Source of the DNA: Heterocephalus glaber
Lineage: Eukaryota > Chordata > Mammalia > Rodentia > Bathyergidae
Assembly (NCBI RefSeq): GCF_000247695.1
Contig: NW_004624734.1
Span: 35,977,153 to 36,041,152, forward strand
Direction: 5' to 3'
Length of the DNA: 64,000 bases
Part shown: positions 49,501 to 55,090 of the stretch, piece after piece
How the letters are laid out: each line of letters starts with the position of its first letter
How positions within the stretch are numbered: position 1 is the stretch's first letter
Program-made: the position numbers and the translations under genes
Notes under the pieces: generated by a model
Told to the model about the DNA's origin: nothing
Database searches by the model: none
What the model saw: the letters and a program-made list of their open reading frames with translations, nothing else

Positions 49501-51551
49501 AAAAGACTAATTTTCATAGGCATCAAAGATAAAATGGCAAACTGTCTTTTCCTGAAGCAAATCGAGTTGTGTTTTACTTCCACAAGGATGCATGCCCAAA
49601 AGGAACACTTTTGTCTTCCACCCACACCTGACACCAGACCTATGACTCAGGGTCTCCTTTATCGTCCCCTCTGCCCAAAACAACTTCCTCCCCCAGACTG
49701 CAGCCTCTCAGTCTGTCTCTCAGTTTGAGTGAAGGAGTCAGAGGGCTCTATTCTGATGGTGAGTGAAAAAGAAATTGCCAAACAGTCAAAGGTCCATCTT
49801 GTGGGAAGCGCAGAGGTTATGGGTCCACAGAGGCCCCAGCAGGCGACAGTGACTCAGAGCCCCTCAGGTGAGTTGTCTGGGGACACAGCTGTTAACAACA
49901 AAGCCCCCTGAAAACAATCACACTCTCTCCCTCGACAAGTCTCACCAGTACTGGTGAAGCTGTGCACACACAGCTTATGCTCAGCAGTGGGGGACAGGGG
50001 TGCCATTACACCTAAGAGTGCTCACTCCCTCCAGCTGTTGAAATCAATGGCATCATTTGCTAATCTCCAGCTGCGGCTCATGACCAGAGGTATAATTTAT
50101 CTTCCAGAGTCTGAGTTTGGGGTTAAGCCAGAGGTTTAGTCTAGAAGGCTGGCGAAAAACTCCTTTAGTCAGTCGATGCTTACCTCCTTGCCTTTCCCAG
50201 GGAAGGAAGATAAAGTAAACCTTCCCATCTGTCTTTCCCTACATGCACTTGCCTTTTCCACTTGTTTTCAGCAGTGACTAATTAGCAAGGCAAAACAAAA
50301 CATTTAAGGAAATAGCGGCAAAATAGAATGATGGCCAAAAAAGGCACAAAGGGAACAAGACTGGAGCCATGTGTAATGTTCCATGAGCAGAGCGGCCAGA
50401 CTCAGATGGTCTCCAGAAGTCGGGAGTCCGATGAAGAAGGTGAGGATGAACTGGAGACCCTACAGCTCCCTGGCTGTGGTGAATGAGCCAGCACCTCACC
50501 ACACTTTGGAAACTGTCAAAGAGAAGTGTTTCATCATTAGGATAAAATGATGACCAAACATGGTTCTGGGCTACTGATCAATTCTGATGGCTGGACATAC
50601 AACGCAGGATGGTTTCAGAGAAATATTTCAACTGAGAAGAAATAATTACTAAGGGATGAAATAACTGTATGAAATTCTAGTGTGATACATGACAAAATAC
50701 TGGGGAAAAGGAAAAGTAAATGTTCAAGTAAAATATTTCTCCTGGAGCTGAAGATGTAGCTCAGTGGTTGAGCATTTGCCCAGCATGGCCCAGGGTTCAG
50801 TCCCCAGCTCCAAAAACACAAAAAATTTTTTTCTTCTTTTAATTCCCTTTTTAGAATTTCTGACCCTACAGAACATGAAGACTTCAATTTGCCAAGCTCC
50901 AAAAAGCACTGCATTCTTATCTGGAATTCTATCTTTGAGATCTGTGGCACAATTACCAAGGACAAGGCTGGAAGAAACTCAAATTTCTCAGTTTTCCAGT
51001 CAAAAAATTTAGGGCTAGGGGTGTAGCTCAGTGGTAGAACACTTACCTACCCCGAGTAAAGCCCTGGGTTCCATTCCCAGCACTGCAGAATAATAAAAGT
51101 TTACTAATATTAAAGGAATCGATCCATGGCTACCCTCCGGAGTCTATCTGCTTTAAAATGCAACAATTAAAAAGGGAAAAAGAGAATAATCATGTGAACA
51201 CCAAAGCAGCAAGTCACAATTAATTAAAAACCTGAATTCCTCTCCCTATCTTCAAACCTCAGAGGTCAGGCCTTGAGAGCCGTCCCCACTGAACAGCTGG
51301 CAGCTCAGTCCCCGAGGAGTGTCTCCTCCCACAGTACACAGAGGCAGGAGCCGGGGTCACATGCACATCCAAGCAGCCACAAGGTCAGGAAACACGGGTC
51401 TGCAGCAGATGCTCCCCGTGGAAAGACAACGGTTCCCACATGGGAGGGGCCCTCCCAGGCCCTCCACAGTCCTACCCACAGCTTACCTCGGTACAAGGTG
51501 GTTGAACTTGTAAGAATTGAAGATTTCCTGGATCTTTTCTTCTACTTTGGC
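7141..51551 (-). CDS. FNTB: Protein farnesyltransferase subunit beta, exons 2-11 (partial gene)
   Basis: FNTB pairs with FNTA to form the cytosolic zinc enzyme that transfers farnesyl from farnesyl diphosphate to the cysteine of CaaX proteins such as Ras and lamins. Ten exons are joined as complement(7141..7255, 8084..8195, 14940..15072, 18691..18820, 25936..26022, 30255..30338, 30435..30581, 37911..38002, 40467..40539, 51487..51551). All introns are GT-AG, the phases match, and the total is 1038 nt (346 codons) with no stop, corresponding to human residues 49-394 of 437. The alpha-alpha barrel repeats with GGFGGGPGQ-, GGIGGVPG- and GGFQGR-type turns are visible. Zinc ligands Asp297, Cys299 and His362 are present, as are pocket residues Trp102, Trp106, Arg202, His248, Arg291, Lys294, Tyr300 and Tyr361. 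Introns and intact splice sites argue for the active gene, not a retrocopy. The exons for residues 1-48 and 395-437 were not found and probably lie outside the window. Homology and numbering are recalled, not searched. Confidence 0.97.
7450..7540 (-). mobile_element. ID-type SINE
   Basis: ggtggtgctgaggatcaaat...caccgagcagtgccccagcc, diverged, in intron 10. Confidence 0.7.
7709..7824 (-). mobile_element. (GT)n plus ID-type SINE
   Basis: About 20 GT units (7711-7750) run straight into an ID of the older subtype (tactagggactgaacccaggg...gagctacacccccagctc); the microsatellite probably grew from its A tail. Confidence 0.75.
8084..8195 (-). CDS. FNTB: FNTB exon 10
   Basis: 112 nt, acceptor ccctccacag and donor GTGAGT. 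It completes Gly319 and encodes DPALGMSRWMFHQKALQEYL then LMCCQCPAGGLLDKPG, ending AA of Lys356. Several substitutions relative to recalled human sequence cluster in the helix (Ser/Gly, His/Arg, Gln/Lys, Ile/Leu), away from the known zinc and CaaX contacts. Confidence 0.96.
8786..8829 (+). pseudogene. 5' half of initiator tRNA-Met, retro-inserted
   Basis: 44 bases match the 5' part of tRNA-iMet(CAT) from the first AGCAGAGTGG through the D arm and the complete anticodon stem-loop (GGGCCCATAACCC), then stop. The variable and T arms and a poly(A) are absent. The insert is bracketed by near-identical 18-base direct repeats (8764-8781 and 8827-8844, one mismatch), with four extra bases before the tRNA start. 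It lacks the B box, so it cannot be a functional tRNA gene. Confidence 0.85.
8980..9232 (+). mobile_element. Old L1 3'UTR remnant with ID inserted
   Basis: gtgatgatggttgtataa...attaaaaaccactgaactatatactt is the conserved tail of mammalian L1M elements. A minus-strand ID with an (ATTT)n tail occupies 9122-9232. The rest of intron 9 at 8196-8763 holds no element I recognise. Confidence 0.65.
9500..9718 (-). mobile_element. B1-ID composite SINE
   Basis: ID part (agtactgggaactgaaccc) joined to B1 (gagacagagtctt...gggattacaggcctgg), reading minus. Confidence 0.7.
9761..9845 (+). mobile_element. ID SINE with perfect target duplication
   Basis: Complete copy with a perfect 16-base duplication aagaaaggagatatga at 9745-9760 and 9846-9861, so a fairly recent insertion. 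9862-10315 shows no repeat. Confidence 0.9.
10316..10817. mobile_element. SINE cluster with (CA)n
   Basis: ID minus (10316-10388), ID-type plus (10417-10480), (CA)n (10478-10515), B1-ID composite minus (10521-10699), then a B1 minus (10700-10817). Confidence 0.65.
10960..11160 (+). mobile_element. B1-ID composite SINE
   Basis: B1 portion (aatcctagtacgtggggac...ccctgtctcaaaat) followed by ID portion (ggtttagggatatagctcagtg...) and A15. Confidence 0.7.
11255..11446 (-). mobile_element. B1-ID composite SINE
   Basis: Diverged; ends gggattacaggtgtgtgccactatgcttggccc in minus orientation. Confidence 0.7.
11516..11962 (-). mobile_element. Four consecutive minus-strand ID copies after an (ATTT)n tract
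   Basis: Copies at about 11590-11672, 11694-11773, 11779-11840 (truncated) and 11866-11962, each with its own T-tract and B box (gggatc(g/a)aac). An AT-rich tract (11516-11590) precedes them. Confidence 0.8.
12068..12268 (-). mobile_element. B1-ID composite SINE
   Basis: ggagattgatcccagggcc...tgctgggattacaggcctgcacc. Between this and exon 9, 12269-14939 is mostly unique intron sequence apart from the MIR below. Confidence 0.7.
12838..13015 (+). mobile_element. MIR
   Basis: MIR 3' half signature: tcacctcacctcattgactttgctttcatatctgcaaaatggga ... catagggctgttctgaggttcgaatgag. Confidence 0.65.
14940..15072 (-). CDS. FNTB: FNTB exon 9 (catalytic zinc ligands)
   Basis: 133 nt, acceptor cattctcag and donor GTGAGC. 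Phase 0 start at residue 275. It encodes HWVTSRQMRFEGGFQGRCNK then LVDGCYSFWQAGLLTLLHRA. It contains zinc ligands Asp297 and Cys299, and Arg291, Lys294, Tyr300 and Trp303 of the active site. The first residue is His (CAC) where recalled human and mouse proteins have Gln. A Pro-to-Thr change lies at about residue 309. The last G begins Gly319. Confidence 0.97.
15551..15754 (-). mobile_element. B1-ID composite SINE
   Basis: Diverged composite with (ttta)n between the halves, in intron 8. Confidence 0.7.
16258..16372 (-). mobile_element. B1 SINE
   Basis: gagatagggtcttgctatgtagcccaggctggcc ... gctgggattaaacgcttg in minus orientation. Confidence 0.8.
16575..17276 (-). mobile_element. 5'-truncated L1 with inverted 5' part (twin priming)
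   Basis: 16575-16945 is L1 3'UTR reading minus. 16946-17276 is the ORF2 C-terminal region reading plus (AQFVIAKAWKQPKCPPTGDW). The two meet at the same L1 position (aagtgaaataaat / cactcttaag), i.e. adjacent L1 sequence flipped around, the usual outcome of twin priming. Confidence 0.8.
17436..17670 (+). mobile_element. MIR, interrupted by U6 fragment
   Basis: ggagtacctactatgtgtcgggctgtttgtaaat ... gtttgctcagagtcac ... aagtagcagaggctgggatcaaatc follows the MIR consensus order. 17671-18690 holds no other repeat I recognise. Confidence 0.7.
17595..17618 (+). pseudogene. 5' end fragment of U6 snRNA
   Basis: TGCTCGCTTCGGCAGCACAT followed by ACAC matches the first ~24 nt of U6 (one base differs from TATAC). 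It interrupts a MIR element and is flanked by diverged copies of the MIR sequence (agtcacttggccta before, aggtgatttggcta after), as expected for a small retrotransposed fragment with a target-site duplication. No poly(A) follows. Too short to be functional. Confidence 0.75.
18691..18820 (-). CDS. FNTB: FNTB exon 8
   Basis: 130 nt, acceptor cccctctgtag and donor GTAAGT. It completes Arg231 and encodes the CQNWEGGIGGVPGMEAHGGY turn and helix, including His248, which contacts the farnesyl diphosphate phosphates in the known structure. It ends on a complete Leu codon (residue 274). The segment LKKECSLNLKSLL has Lys-Lys-Glu-Cys where recalled human sequence has Lys-Arg-Glu-Arg. Confidence 0.97.
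19200..19460 (-). mobile_element. Diverged ID-type and B1 SINEs
   Basis: ID-like 19210-19290 and B1-like 19350-19460 (ggggtcttgccatgttgcccaggg), both minus and old. Confidence 0.55.
19583..19815 (+). mobile_element. Two ID SINEs of different subtypes
   Basis: 19583-19689 is the young GGTACC subtype with a long A tail. 19730-19815 is an older type (gctgcggatgtagctcaatg...). The stretch 19816-20240 shows no clear element. Confidence 0.8.
20240..20326 (-). mobile_element. ID-type SINE
   Basis: ggcagtgctggctattgaacccagggctttgcacatgctaggcaagggctgtaccactaagcc. The following 20327-21890 is intron without recognised repeats except (CA)n at 20905-20935. Confidence 0.75.
21892..21975 (-). mobile_element. 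ID SINE
   Basis: T10, ggtaccggggatccaactcag, ccactgagctaaatcctcagccc. Confidence 0.85.
22526..22800. mobile_element. B1 SINE, then MIR-like
   Basis: 22526-22645 is B1 (minus) behind a short (GT)n. 22690-22800 (aaggaaactatgacatgacaaag...aaggcacaaagctaataactggcacacctgggactcagcc) is MIR-like, plus. 22801-23470 shows nothing further. Confidence 0.6.
23474..23635 (-). mobile_element. B1 SINE with internal duplication
   Basis: The segment ttcaggctgg(t/c)(t/c)t(t/c)gaactcattatgtag is present twice, the B1 internal duplication. Confidence 0.8.
23722..23810 (+). mobile_element. ID SINE with perfect target duplication
   Basis: Complete copy; the 15-base duplication aaaaagatgggaaat is at 23706-23720 and 23811-23825. 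Confidence 0.9.
24349..24422. repeat. (CA)n/(CG-containing) microsatellite
   Basis: Alternating purine-pyrimidine run with cacgcacgcacgca and a CGCGCG stretch, a Z-DNA-type sequence. Confidence 0.9.
24650..24885. repeat. Polypyrimidine (CTTT/CCTT)n tract
   Basis: About 235 bases of nearly pure C/T on the plus strand. It would support H-DNA in principle. No coding meaning. Confidence 0.85.
24890..25062 (-). mobile_element. B1 SINE with triplicated internal unit
   Basis: The ~30-base unit (tccaggctggccttgaactcactatg) occurs three times (about 24920-24945, 24949-24973, 24979-25000) instead of two. Confidence 0.75.
25068..25850 (-). mobile_element. Old L1 (L1M-type) 3' region
   Basis: Matches the conserved ancient L1 tail reading minus: catttctgaggtttatccatattg, gaacactgaacctgtttccat, gagtagaacgactgggtcata, caatttagactcccaccaat. 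Confidence 0.7.
25936..26022 (-). CDS. FNTB: FNTB exon 7
   Basis: 87 nt, acceptor tctttccag and donor GTGAGA. The first A completes Arg202; the exon encodes SAYCATSVASLTNIITPDLF then EGTAEWIA and ends with AG of Arg231. One Ala-to-Thr change relative to recalled human sequence (CATS for CAAS). Confidence 0.97.
26640..26712 (-). mobile_element. Diverged ID-type SINE
   Basis: tgctgttagatattgaaccc...actactaagctacatccctaactcc. Otherwise intron 6 from 26023 to 27540 is unremarkable. Confidence 0.55.
27541..27634. repeat. Short tandem repeat of (atctaataaaatacaa)
   Basis: The ~19-base unit atctaataaaatacaaatc and its sub-repeat atacaa are iterated about five times. Confidence 0.85.
28029..28250 (-). 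mobile_element. (AT)n plus B1-ID composite SINE
   Basis: (AT)12 at 28029-28052 abuts a minus composite (tagcactaggggttgaccc...gcttacaggcgtgcacc). 28251-29100 shows no clear repeat. Confidence 0.65.
29108..29985 (+). mobile_element. ID-type remnant, then isolated L1 5' region
   Basis: 29108-29170 is a diverged minus ID. 29172-29985 matches the 1080-1950 segment (ggaagatgg start, gggaagtgggtccctgggacccag, tgactgcagagacacgcactg, T-rich block, cctgtcattgttgttctgt). No ORF1 or ORF2 follows. Confidence 0.55.
30255..30338 (-). CDS. FNTB: FNTB exon 6
   Basis: 84 nt, acceptor gtttcacag and donor GTGAGT. It encodes Arg174 (completed) then EKLLQYLYSLKQPDGSFLMH followed by VGGEVDA and the AG of Arg202. 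The preceding intron is only 96 nt (30339-30434). Human Val201 appears as Ala here; the functional Arg202 is kept. Confidence 0.97.
30339..30434 (-). other. FNTB intron 5, 96 nt
   Basis: GTACAG donor and CACAG acceptor bound a 96-base, GC-rich intron without repeats. All other complete FNTB introns here are 828-10947 nt. Confidence 0.93.
30435..30581 (-). CDS. FNTB: FNTB exon 5
   Basis: 147 nt, acceptor acgtacctag (short pyrimidine tract, weaker than the others) and donor GTACAG. The first T completes Asp125 and the last AG begins Arg174. It encodes the CQSPDGGFGGGPGQ turn and the helix LAPTYAAVNALCIIGTEEAY. Relative to recalled human sequence, Glu is Asp in SPDGG and Tyr is Gln in GQQPH. 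Confidence 0.97.
31474..31588 (-). mobile_element. B1 SINE
   Basis: ttttgagacaaagtttcactatgtagcccagactggcc...accaccacatcgggct. The preceding 30582-31470 is plain intron 4 sequence. Confidence 0.75.
32035..32130 (+). mobile_element. Diverged ID-type SINE
   Basis: agtagctcagtggtagaggatttccc...gggtttgatccatagcaaaataaa. Confidence 0.5.
32745..33320. mobile_element. MER5-like hAT remnants split by a B1-ID composite
   Basis: Flanking pieces (gtcagaatcactggggagctaat, aatcagaatcactgaggatgcacccaggtggcag, agtgactctcaaacttgactgtgcacagaatcacc) match the MER5 non-autonomous hAT pattern. A plus-strand B1-ID composite occupies 32843-33070. Confidence 0.55.
33688..33880 (+). mobile_element. B1-ID composite SINE
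   Basis: tggtgtggtggtgcacactgtaatcccagcactctgggaggctgaggcagg...ggtctggggatattgttcattg... Confidence 0.8.
34100..34326 (-). mobile_element. B1-ID composite with (TCTCA)n between halves
   Basis: The ID half ends at about 34180; (catctcatctcatctcacttcattt) at 34183-34214 replaces the usual linker; the B1 half follows. Confidence 0.7.
35112..35193 (-). mobile_element. ID SINE
   Basis: Full copy with target duplication aaagggatcattagg (35094-35108) / aaagggaccactagg (35195-35209). Confidence 0.85.
35340..35435 (+). mobile_element. ID SINE lacking its A box
   Basis: Starts gggccagtggttccactgcc: the ggatttagctca block is missing, while the B box and A tail are present. Flanks aatcagtgctcagaag / aatcattgctaggaag look like a target duplication. 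Confidence 0.75.
35560..35682 (-). mobile_element. B1 SINE
   Basis: ttttgagacagggtctcactttgcagctcaggcaggcc...attacaggcatgcactg. Confidence 0.75.
35857..36000 (-). mobile_element. Very short L1 3' end insertion with 13-base duplication
   Basis: 144 bases of L1 3'UTR reading minus, with perfect aaagttgaatttt duplications at 35843-35855 and 36001-36013. Confidence 0.85.
36015..36105 (+). mobile_element. ID-type SINE next to L1 insertion
   Basis: ggggctggagatgtggctcagtggcggagcacctgcc...gggttcaatccctaac. It is followed by aaaaattgaatatt, a diverged third copy of the L1 target site. Confidence 0.8.
36396..36480 (+). mobile_element. B1 fragment
   Basis: gagtttgaggccagtgtgggctacatagtgagttcaaagccagcctg...gagaccttgtct. 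36481-37910 has no other clear repeat. Confidence 0.7.
37911..38002 (-). CDS. FNTB: FNTB exon 4
   Basis: 92 nt, acceptor cctctcacag and donor GTGAGT. It starts in phase 0 with Cys95 and ends with GA of Asp125. It carries the SRPWLCYWILHSLELL segment; Trp102 and Trp106 line the isoprenoid-binding pocket of the known enzyme and are both present. Confidence 0.97.
38340..39095. mobile_element. Cluster of MIR-type ancient SINEs
   Basis: Three segments with MIR or related consensus features: 38355-38440 (gtaactacttgtgccaagcactgtt), 38750-38860 (gaggtccagagaaattaac...caaagccaagacaag) and 38955-39065 (gtttgaatcacagttcttctcgctagctatgtgcctttgagcaaattacc). Confidence 0.6.
39170..39508 (+). mobile_element. 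MaLR-like solo LTR
   Basis: TGTTACAGTTTGGGTCTAAAATG start, aaggtcactaacctcacc, ggaggtggggcc, gaaaccatgaacc and gattaatacaa end follow the MST/MLT1 LTR order. No internal genes. 39509-40466 is otherwise unassigned. Confidence 0.65.
40467..40539 (-). CDS. FNTB: FNTB exon 3
   Basis: 73 nt between acceptor gtctttccag and donor GTAAAT. The first base completes Arg70; the exon then runs LILQREKHFHYLKRGLRQLT followed by DAYE, ending on a complete Glu codon. A second AG inside the exon (TTTTGCAG before AGGGAG) could mimic an acceptor, but using it would remove the conserved LILQ residues and break the phase with exon 2. Covers human residues 70-94. Confidence 0.96.
40600..40646. repeat. (CA)n-rich microsatellite
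   Basis: Interrupted cacaca/tgtgtg tract just upstream (intron 2 side) of exon 3. Confidence 0.8.
41905..42305 (+). mobile_element. MaLR-like solo LTR
   Basis: Ends ccagaaccagaagtcatagtaaacctctttactttgtaaatt...gggctaagataatg, the characteristic polyadenylation region of MST/MLT1 LTRs. 40647-41900 and 42306-43050 contain nothing I can assign. Confidence 0.6.
43060..43440 (+). mobile_element. Old L1 (L1M-type) 3'UTR
   Basis: aatgtccataatggaaaatccttagagacagaaag...gtgatgatggttgcaccattctg...aaaaaccaatgaatc matches the ancient L1 tail. Confidence 0.75.
43899..44050 (+). mobile_element. B1 SINE
   Basis: ggcgtggtggtgcactcctataatcccagcactcaggtggctgaggcagg...tgtctcaaaaac. Confidence 0.85.
44266..44372. 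repeat. (TC)n(CA)n compound microsatellite
   Basis: tctctctgtgtctgtgtctctg...ctctctcacacacacac, then cacacgcatgcacgcgtgtgtg, ending in T10. Confidence 0.85.
44430..44915 (+). mobile_element. MLT1-like LTR interrupted by a B1
   Basis: ccccaaatcttatgttgcaac...gtgttcttataagaggagacgac...ggaggccatgtgaagacac...catccagaactgtaagaaaataagtttgccggttt. A minus B1 occupies 44492-44628. Confidence 0.65.
45040..45086. repeat. (GT)n microsatellite
   Basis: About 23 GT units with GG interruptions. 45087-46310 is plain intron 2 sequence. Confidence 0.85.
46312..46690 (+). mobile_element. B1 followed by two ID SINEs
   Basis: B1 46312-46470; ID GGTAC-type 46501-46587; older ID 46590-46690 (ttgggagtgcagttcagtggtagactgctc). 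46691-47130 shows nothing further. Confidence 0.75.
47132..47600 (-). mobile_element. Three minus-strand ID copies
   Basis: 47132-47230 (older type), 47353-47405 (truncated) and 47512-47600 (GGTAC type). A T-rich tract lies at 47425-47466. Confidence 0.7.
47660..48240. mobile_element. B1 and three nested ID copies
   Basis: B1 minus 47665-47812. ID minus 47825-47906 with perfect duplication tcgcttctcaattct (47810-47824/47907-47921). ID plus 47931-48026 with duplication aattctaagccacca (47916-47930/48027-48041). ID plus 48154-48234 with aaatacaag repeats. Confidence 0.85.
48340..49352 (-). pseudogene. FAM161A: FAM161A processed pseudogene, internally deleted
   Basis: Reading the minus strand, an ATG at 49272-49270 opens a frame resembling the FAM161A N-terminus (LPVNPNTGVRVAQCEREDP, then SNEE, KKLEELKAAHIETMAKLEKM, and VQPVTVRED). 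It passes directly from about 48866 into the C-terminal part (KSEKERMREHRQELEE, RPLLFERVSQKN, AAEKHYSNKLKALGISDEFV). The long central region of the parent, some 440 residues with most of the microtubule-binding domain, is missing. There is an in-frame TAG at 48996-48994 and another at 48924-48922, and a frameshift near 48555 before the acidic tail. No introns are seen. A CG-rich 5' leader continues to about 49352, where a B1 abuts. A long poly(A) is not obvious at the 3' end. Family identity is from remembered human sequence. Not a working gene. Confidence 0.85.
49353..49475 (-). mobile_element. B1 SINE at the 5' edge of the FAM161A retrocopy
   Basis: ttttgagacagggtctaagctgctgaatggcc...gagattacaggcatgtgcc. 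The following 49476-50740 has no repeat I recognise. Confidence 0.75.
50742..51105 (+). mobile_element. Two older-type ID SINEs
   Basis: 50742-50820 (gagctgaagatgtagctcagtggttgagc) and 51012-51100 (gggctaggggtgtagctcagtggtagaac), plus strand, just downstream of exon 2 in transcript order. Confidence 0.8.
51487..51551 (-). CDS. FNTB: FNTB exon 2
   Basis: 65 nt, entered in phase 0 after acceptor tctttaccag and left through donor GTAAGC after two bases of an Arg codon (AG|G). It encodes AKVEEKIQEIFNSYKFNHLVP plus part of Arg70 (human residues 49-70). Compared with recalled human sequence, Val/Ser of the VFSS stretch are Ile/Asn here. The upstream exon carrying the start codon is not seen in the remaining 12.4 kb on the right. 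Confidence 0.95.
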
Positions 51552-51851
51552 CTGGTAAAGATGCAGGACATGGGAGAGAGAAAACAAAGAGAAATGAGAC
51601 CACTACCAACTTTTCCTCCATGTTTAGACAAATACCTATTAGGGGGAGTTGCTCAGCGTACTGCAGTATTCAAGACTGAATTCAGAGGCTCTACAGGATG
51701 ACAGGGTTGACAGGCTCAGGACAGAGTGGGGGATGTGGATGAATGAGTCATCTGCACCCTGCTCTCATCAAACTGACTCCTCCAGTGACCGAATCCATGA
51801 CATCCAAACTGTAACTGTGGCTGCCCTTTTGTGAGCTGTCCTCTGGCTTCT

Positions 51852-53540
51852 GGTTTTTTTTTAATTTTATTTTATTGGTACATTCATTGGAAATTTGCAC
51901 CTTTACAGAATCTCTCTTGGTTCTTACTTTCCCCCCTTCTCCTGCCCTCCCTTCAACCCCTCCATCCCTCCCTATTTACAAAGACTTTGTTTCCATTTTT
52001 TCATTTTCTAATATTAATTCCATTCCCTTCTTTCCTTCCCCTACCTTTCCAACTTCCCCTTCCCTTTTACCCCTTTTCTTCCTATTTCACATTACCTATT
52101 ATACCTTTTAGTCCTTATTTACACTTTCAGTTTCTCACACTAGAGAAACTATTCAGTATTTACACATGTGTGTCCTATTTATTTCACTTAAGAGTATTGC
52201 CTCAATGTGCATCCATTTAGCTATAAATGTCTCTAATTTCTCATTTTTTATGGCTGAGTAACACTCCATTTTATTTAAAAACCACATTTTCTTTATCCAG
52301 TCTCCAGTTGATGGGCAATTGGGGTGCTTCCAAGTTTTACCTATTACAAACTGTGCTGCTATGAACATGGGAGCACATATATCACTGTGGTATGATTCTT
52401 TTAATTCTTTGGGGGAGATCCCCAGCAGGGGAATAGCTGGGTCAAATGGGACTTCCAGTCCTAGTTCTTTGAGCTATCTCCATACTGATTTCCACAGTGG
52501 TTGCACCAGTCTACACTCCCACCAACAGTGGAGCAGGGTTCCTCTTTCCCCACAGCCCTGCCAGCATTTGTTATTGGTTGATTTCATGATAGCAGCCATT
52601 CTTTCTGGACTGAGGTGGAATCTCAGCGTTGTTTTCATTTGCATCTCTCGAATGACCAGTGATGTTGAACATTTTTTCATATGTTTATTTGCTATTTCTA
52701 CTTCTTTGTCTGAGAAATGTCTATTCATTTCAGATACCCATTTTTAGATTGGGTCTTTAAATTTGGGAGGTCTGATCTTTTTAAGTTCTTTCTAGATTCG
52801 AGATAGTAGACCTTTGTCTGAGAAACAGCAGGTGAAGATTTTTTTCCCACATTGTGGGTTGTCTGTTCACACTGCTGGTGGTTTCTCTTGCTGTGCAGAA
52901 GCTTTTTAATAAGAAGAGATCCCACTTGTTGATTGTGCTAGTTCACTGGCAACTGAGGTTTTGTTTATAAAATCTTTTCCTACACCAATGTCTTCAAGAG
53001 TTCTACCTAACCTCTTCCAGCCGATTCAGCATTTCTATTTTAATATTTAGATCTTTAATCCATTTTGATTTTAGTTTAGTGCATGGTGAGAGATATAGGT
53101 CTAGTTTTAATCTTTGACTAGTTGAAATCCAGTTTTTCCAGCATCATTTATTAAAGAGGCTATCTTTCCTCCATTGAGGGTGTTTGGCTCCTTTGTCGAA
53201 GATGAGATGGCTGAGTGTGTCTGGAGTTGTTTCAGCATACTCTAATATGTTCCATTGATCCTCAGGTCTGTTTCTTTGCCAGTACCATGCTGTTTTCATC
53301 ACAGTAGCTTTGTAGTATAGTTTCATGTTGGGGGTTGTGATACCCCCTGCCATGTCTCTGTTACCTAGAATTGTTTTTGCTATCCTGGGTCTCTTCTTGT
53401 GCCAAATGAATTTTTGGATTGTTTTCTCAAGGTCCGTGAAGTATGCTGCTGGGAATTCAATTGGGATTGAATCTATATAGCAGTTTTGGAAGTATGGCCA
53501 TTTTCACTATGTTGATCCTTCCTACCCAGGAGCAGGGGAT
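51852..53540 (-). mobile_element. 5'-truncated L1 (ORF2 C-terminal half and 3'UTR)
   Basis: Minus-strand ORF2 fragments read in order: [80 protein letters not shown], and PMFIAAQFVIGKTW...DWIKKMW, followed by the 3'UTR and a short T/A tail at 51854. Target duplication ctctggcttct (51841-51851) / ctctgacttct (53541-53551). Frames are broken, so it is inactive. Confidence 0.9.
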
Positions 53541-53846
53541 CTCTGACTTCTATCTTTGCCCAGCATTCTAAAGAAAAGCCACACCTAAATGATTAAGATG
53601 TTGCTAAATAACCTTTCTTTCAATTAATAGCCCCTAAGGAATTCTGGTGACCTTCATATAACATTAGAATGTGTAATGCCCCTCTTTGCTTATGCTTTAA
53701 TTATGTGCATCAACTAACATAAGGTGTGTAATGTGCTGTGATGTTTAAGAAAAATAATATTTGTCTAAAAAATTACAGGAACTAGTCCCAGCAGATCAAG
53801 GTAGATTGAAATGTTTAGGCCTCCAGATTAAAATATAAATAAAATA

Positions 53847-53945
53847 GAGGGCCAGGGATTTAGCTAGTGGCACCATGCCTGCCTCAAAAGCACAAGGTCC
53901 TGAGTTTGATCCCCGGTACCAAATAAATAAATAAATAAAATAAAA
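53847..53945 (+). mobile_element. ID SINE with (AAAT)n tail
   Basis: gggccagggatttagctagtggcaccatgcc...gatccccggtaccaaataaataaataaat. 53946-54769 is plain intron 1 sequence. Confidence 0.85.
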
Positions 53946-54769
53946 AAGGAGACACATGCTCAACATGACAAAGACCCTGTTTGGCACACAGACTTTCTGC
54001 CCATTGCTCCGGGATCTCCCTTTCATATACCTGAGTTCTCTAAGATGCTCTTTTTTGGCTGAAAGCAATGAAAACTCCTTCCCATGTTCTCAGGGTACCA
54101 ACCCTTGATTAACCTACTTTCTTTCCCAACCCTCTTTTCCCAAGTATTAGCTTTAAAGTGGTGAGCAGATGGATCCAGTACTGGACTTGGGTCCAGTAAA
54201 GAAACAATGGCAGTTTTTTTGTTTGGCTCCCTGGCACCAGTCACTCAGAGATCAGGTGAAGACTGAATCCACCCCAAAATATGCCTCAATGCCATAAGGA
54301 TTATTTTAAGGAACTGCTGACACAGGAGAACCTCTGAAAAACAGAGGTCACCCTTTTGTAAGGGAAATTCACATCTATAAAGGAAATCTCAATTTGTAAG
54401 AGGGTCTCCTCTCTGTACCCAGAAGAGAAAGAAGACTAAATCATAAGAAACTCTAATCAGTGAAGAAGGCAAATAATTAAATCACATAACAAAACTTATT
54501 CTTGTTTGCTTTTCCTGGTCACCTCCCTATAACTGGCCTCTTTCACACTCTCTGTTTTTAGTGGAAGATACTATGTAAGTGGCATTCTGGGCCACCTCTT
54601 TTGGAGTTACTCACTTTTCTGCATGTATCTCCCATGTTTATATGACATGTGTATGCTAAAACATGTCTGGTTTTCTTTTGTTAATCTACCTTTTGTTACA
54701 GGGGTCCCAGATAAGCAAGAACTTAGAGTAATAGAGGGAAATGATTCTTTTCCTCCTATGGTTTTGTTT

Positions 54770-54842
54770 TGTTGCAGTGCTAGGAACTGAACCAAGGGCC
54801 ACACACATAGAAGGCAAGTGCTCTATCACTGAGCCCTTAACG
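54770..54842 (-). mobile_element. Older ID-type SINE
   Basis: ttgcagtgctaggaactgaacc...agtgctctatcactgagccct. Confidence 0.7.
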
Positions 54843-54995
54843 ATTTATCCTTGTCTGCTCTAGTTTGGGTGTTCTATTAACCAGCCTCTCTCAGATACAC
54901 AATTAATTCCTGCCACTCATTTTGACTGTCAGATTAAACGGTTTAAATAAAAGTATGAAAACCATCTAAGGAATTTATAAAAAACATCAACTGCT

Positions 54996-55090
54996 AGGGC
55001 TGGCGATTTAGCTCAGTGATTCCACCGCCTGCCTTGTAAGCGCAAGGACCTGAGTTCGATCCCCCATACCAAAAAAAAAGAAAAAAAAAA
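54996..55090 (+). mobile_element. ID SINE with target duplication
   Basis: Complete copy; repeat aaaacatcaactgct (54981-54995) / aaaaatcaactgct (55088-55101). Confidence 0.85.

Noticed and set aside
7141..51551. FNTB as a processed pseudogene
   Set aside because: Ten exons with large introns, consistent GT-AG sites and phases, and no stops.
51852..53540. Open frames with conserved protein motifs as a host gene
   Set aside because: They are the C-terminal half of L1 ORF2 broken by stops, with an L1 3'UTR and target duplication.
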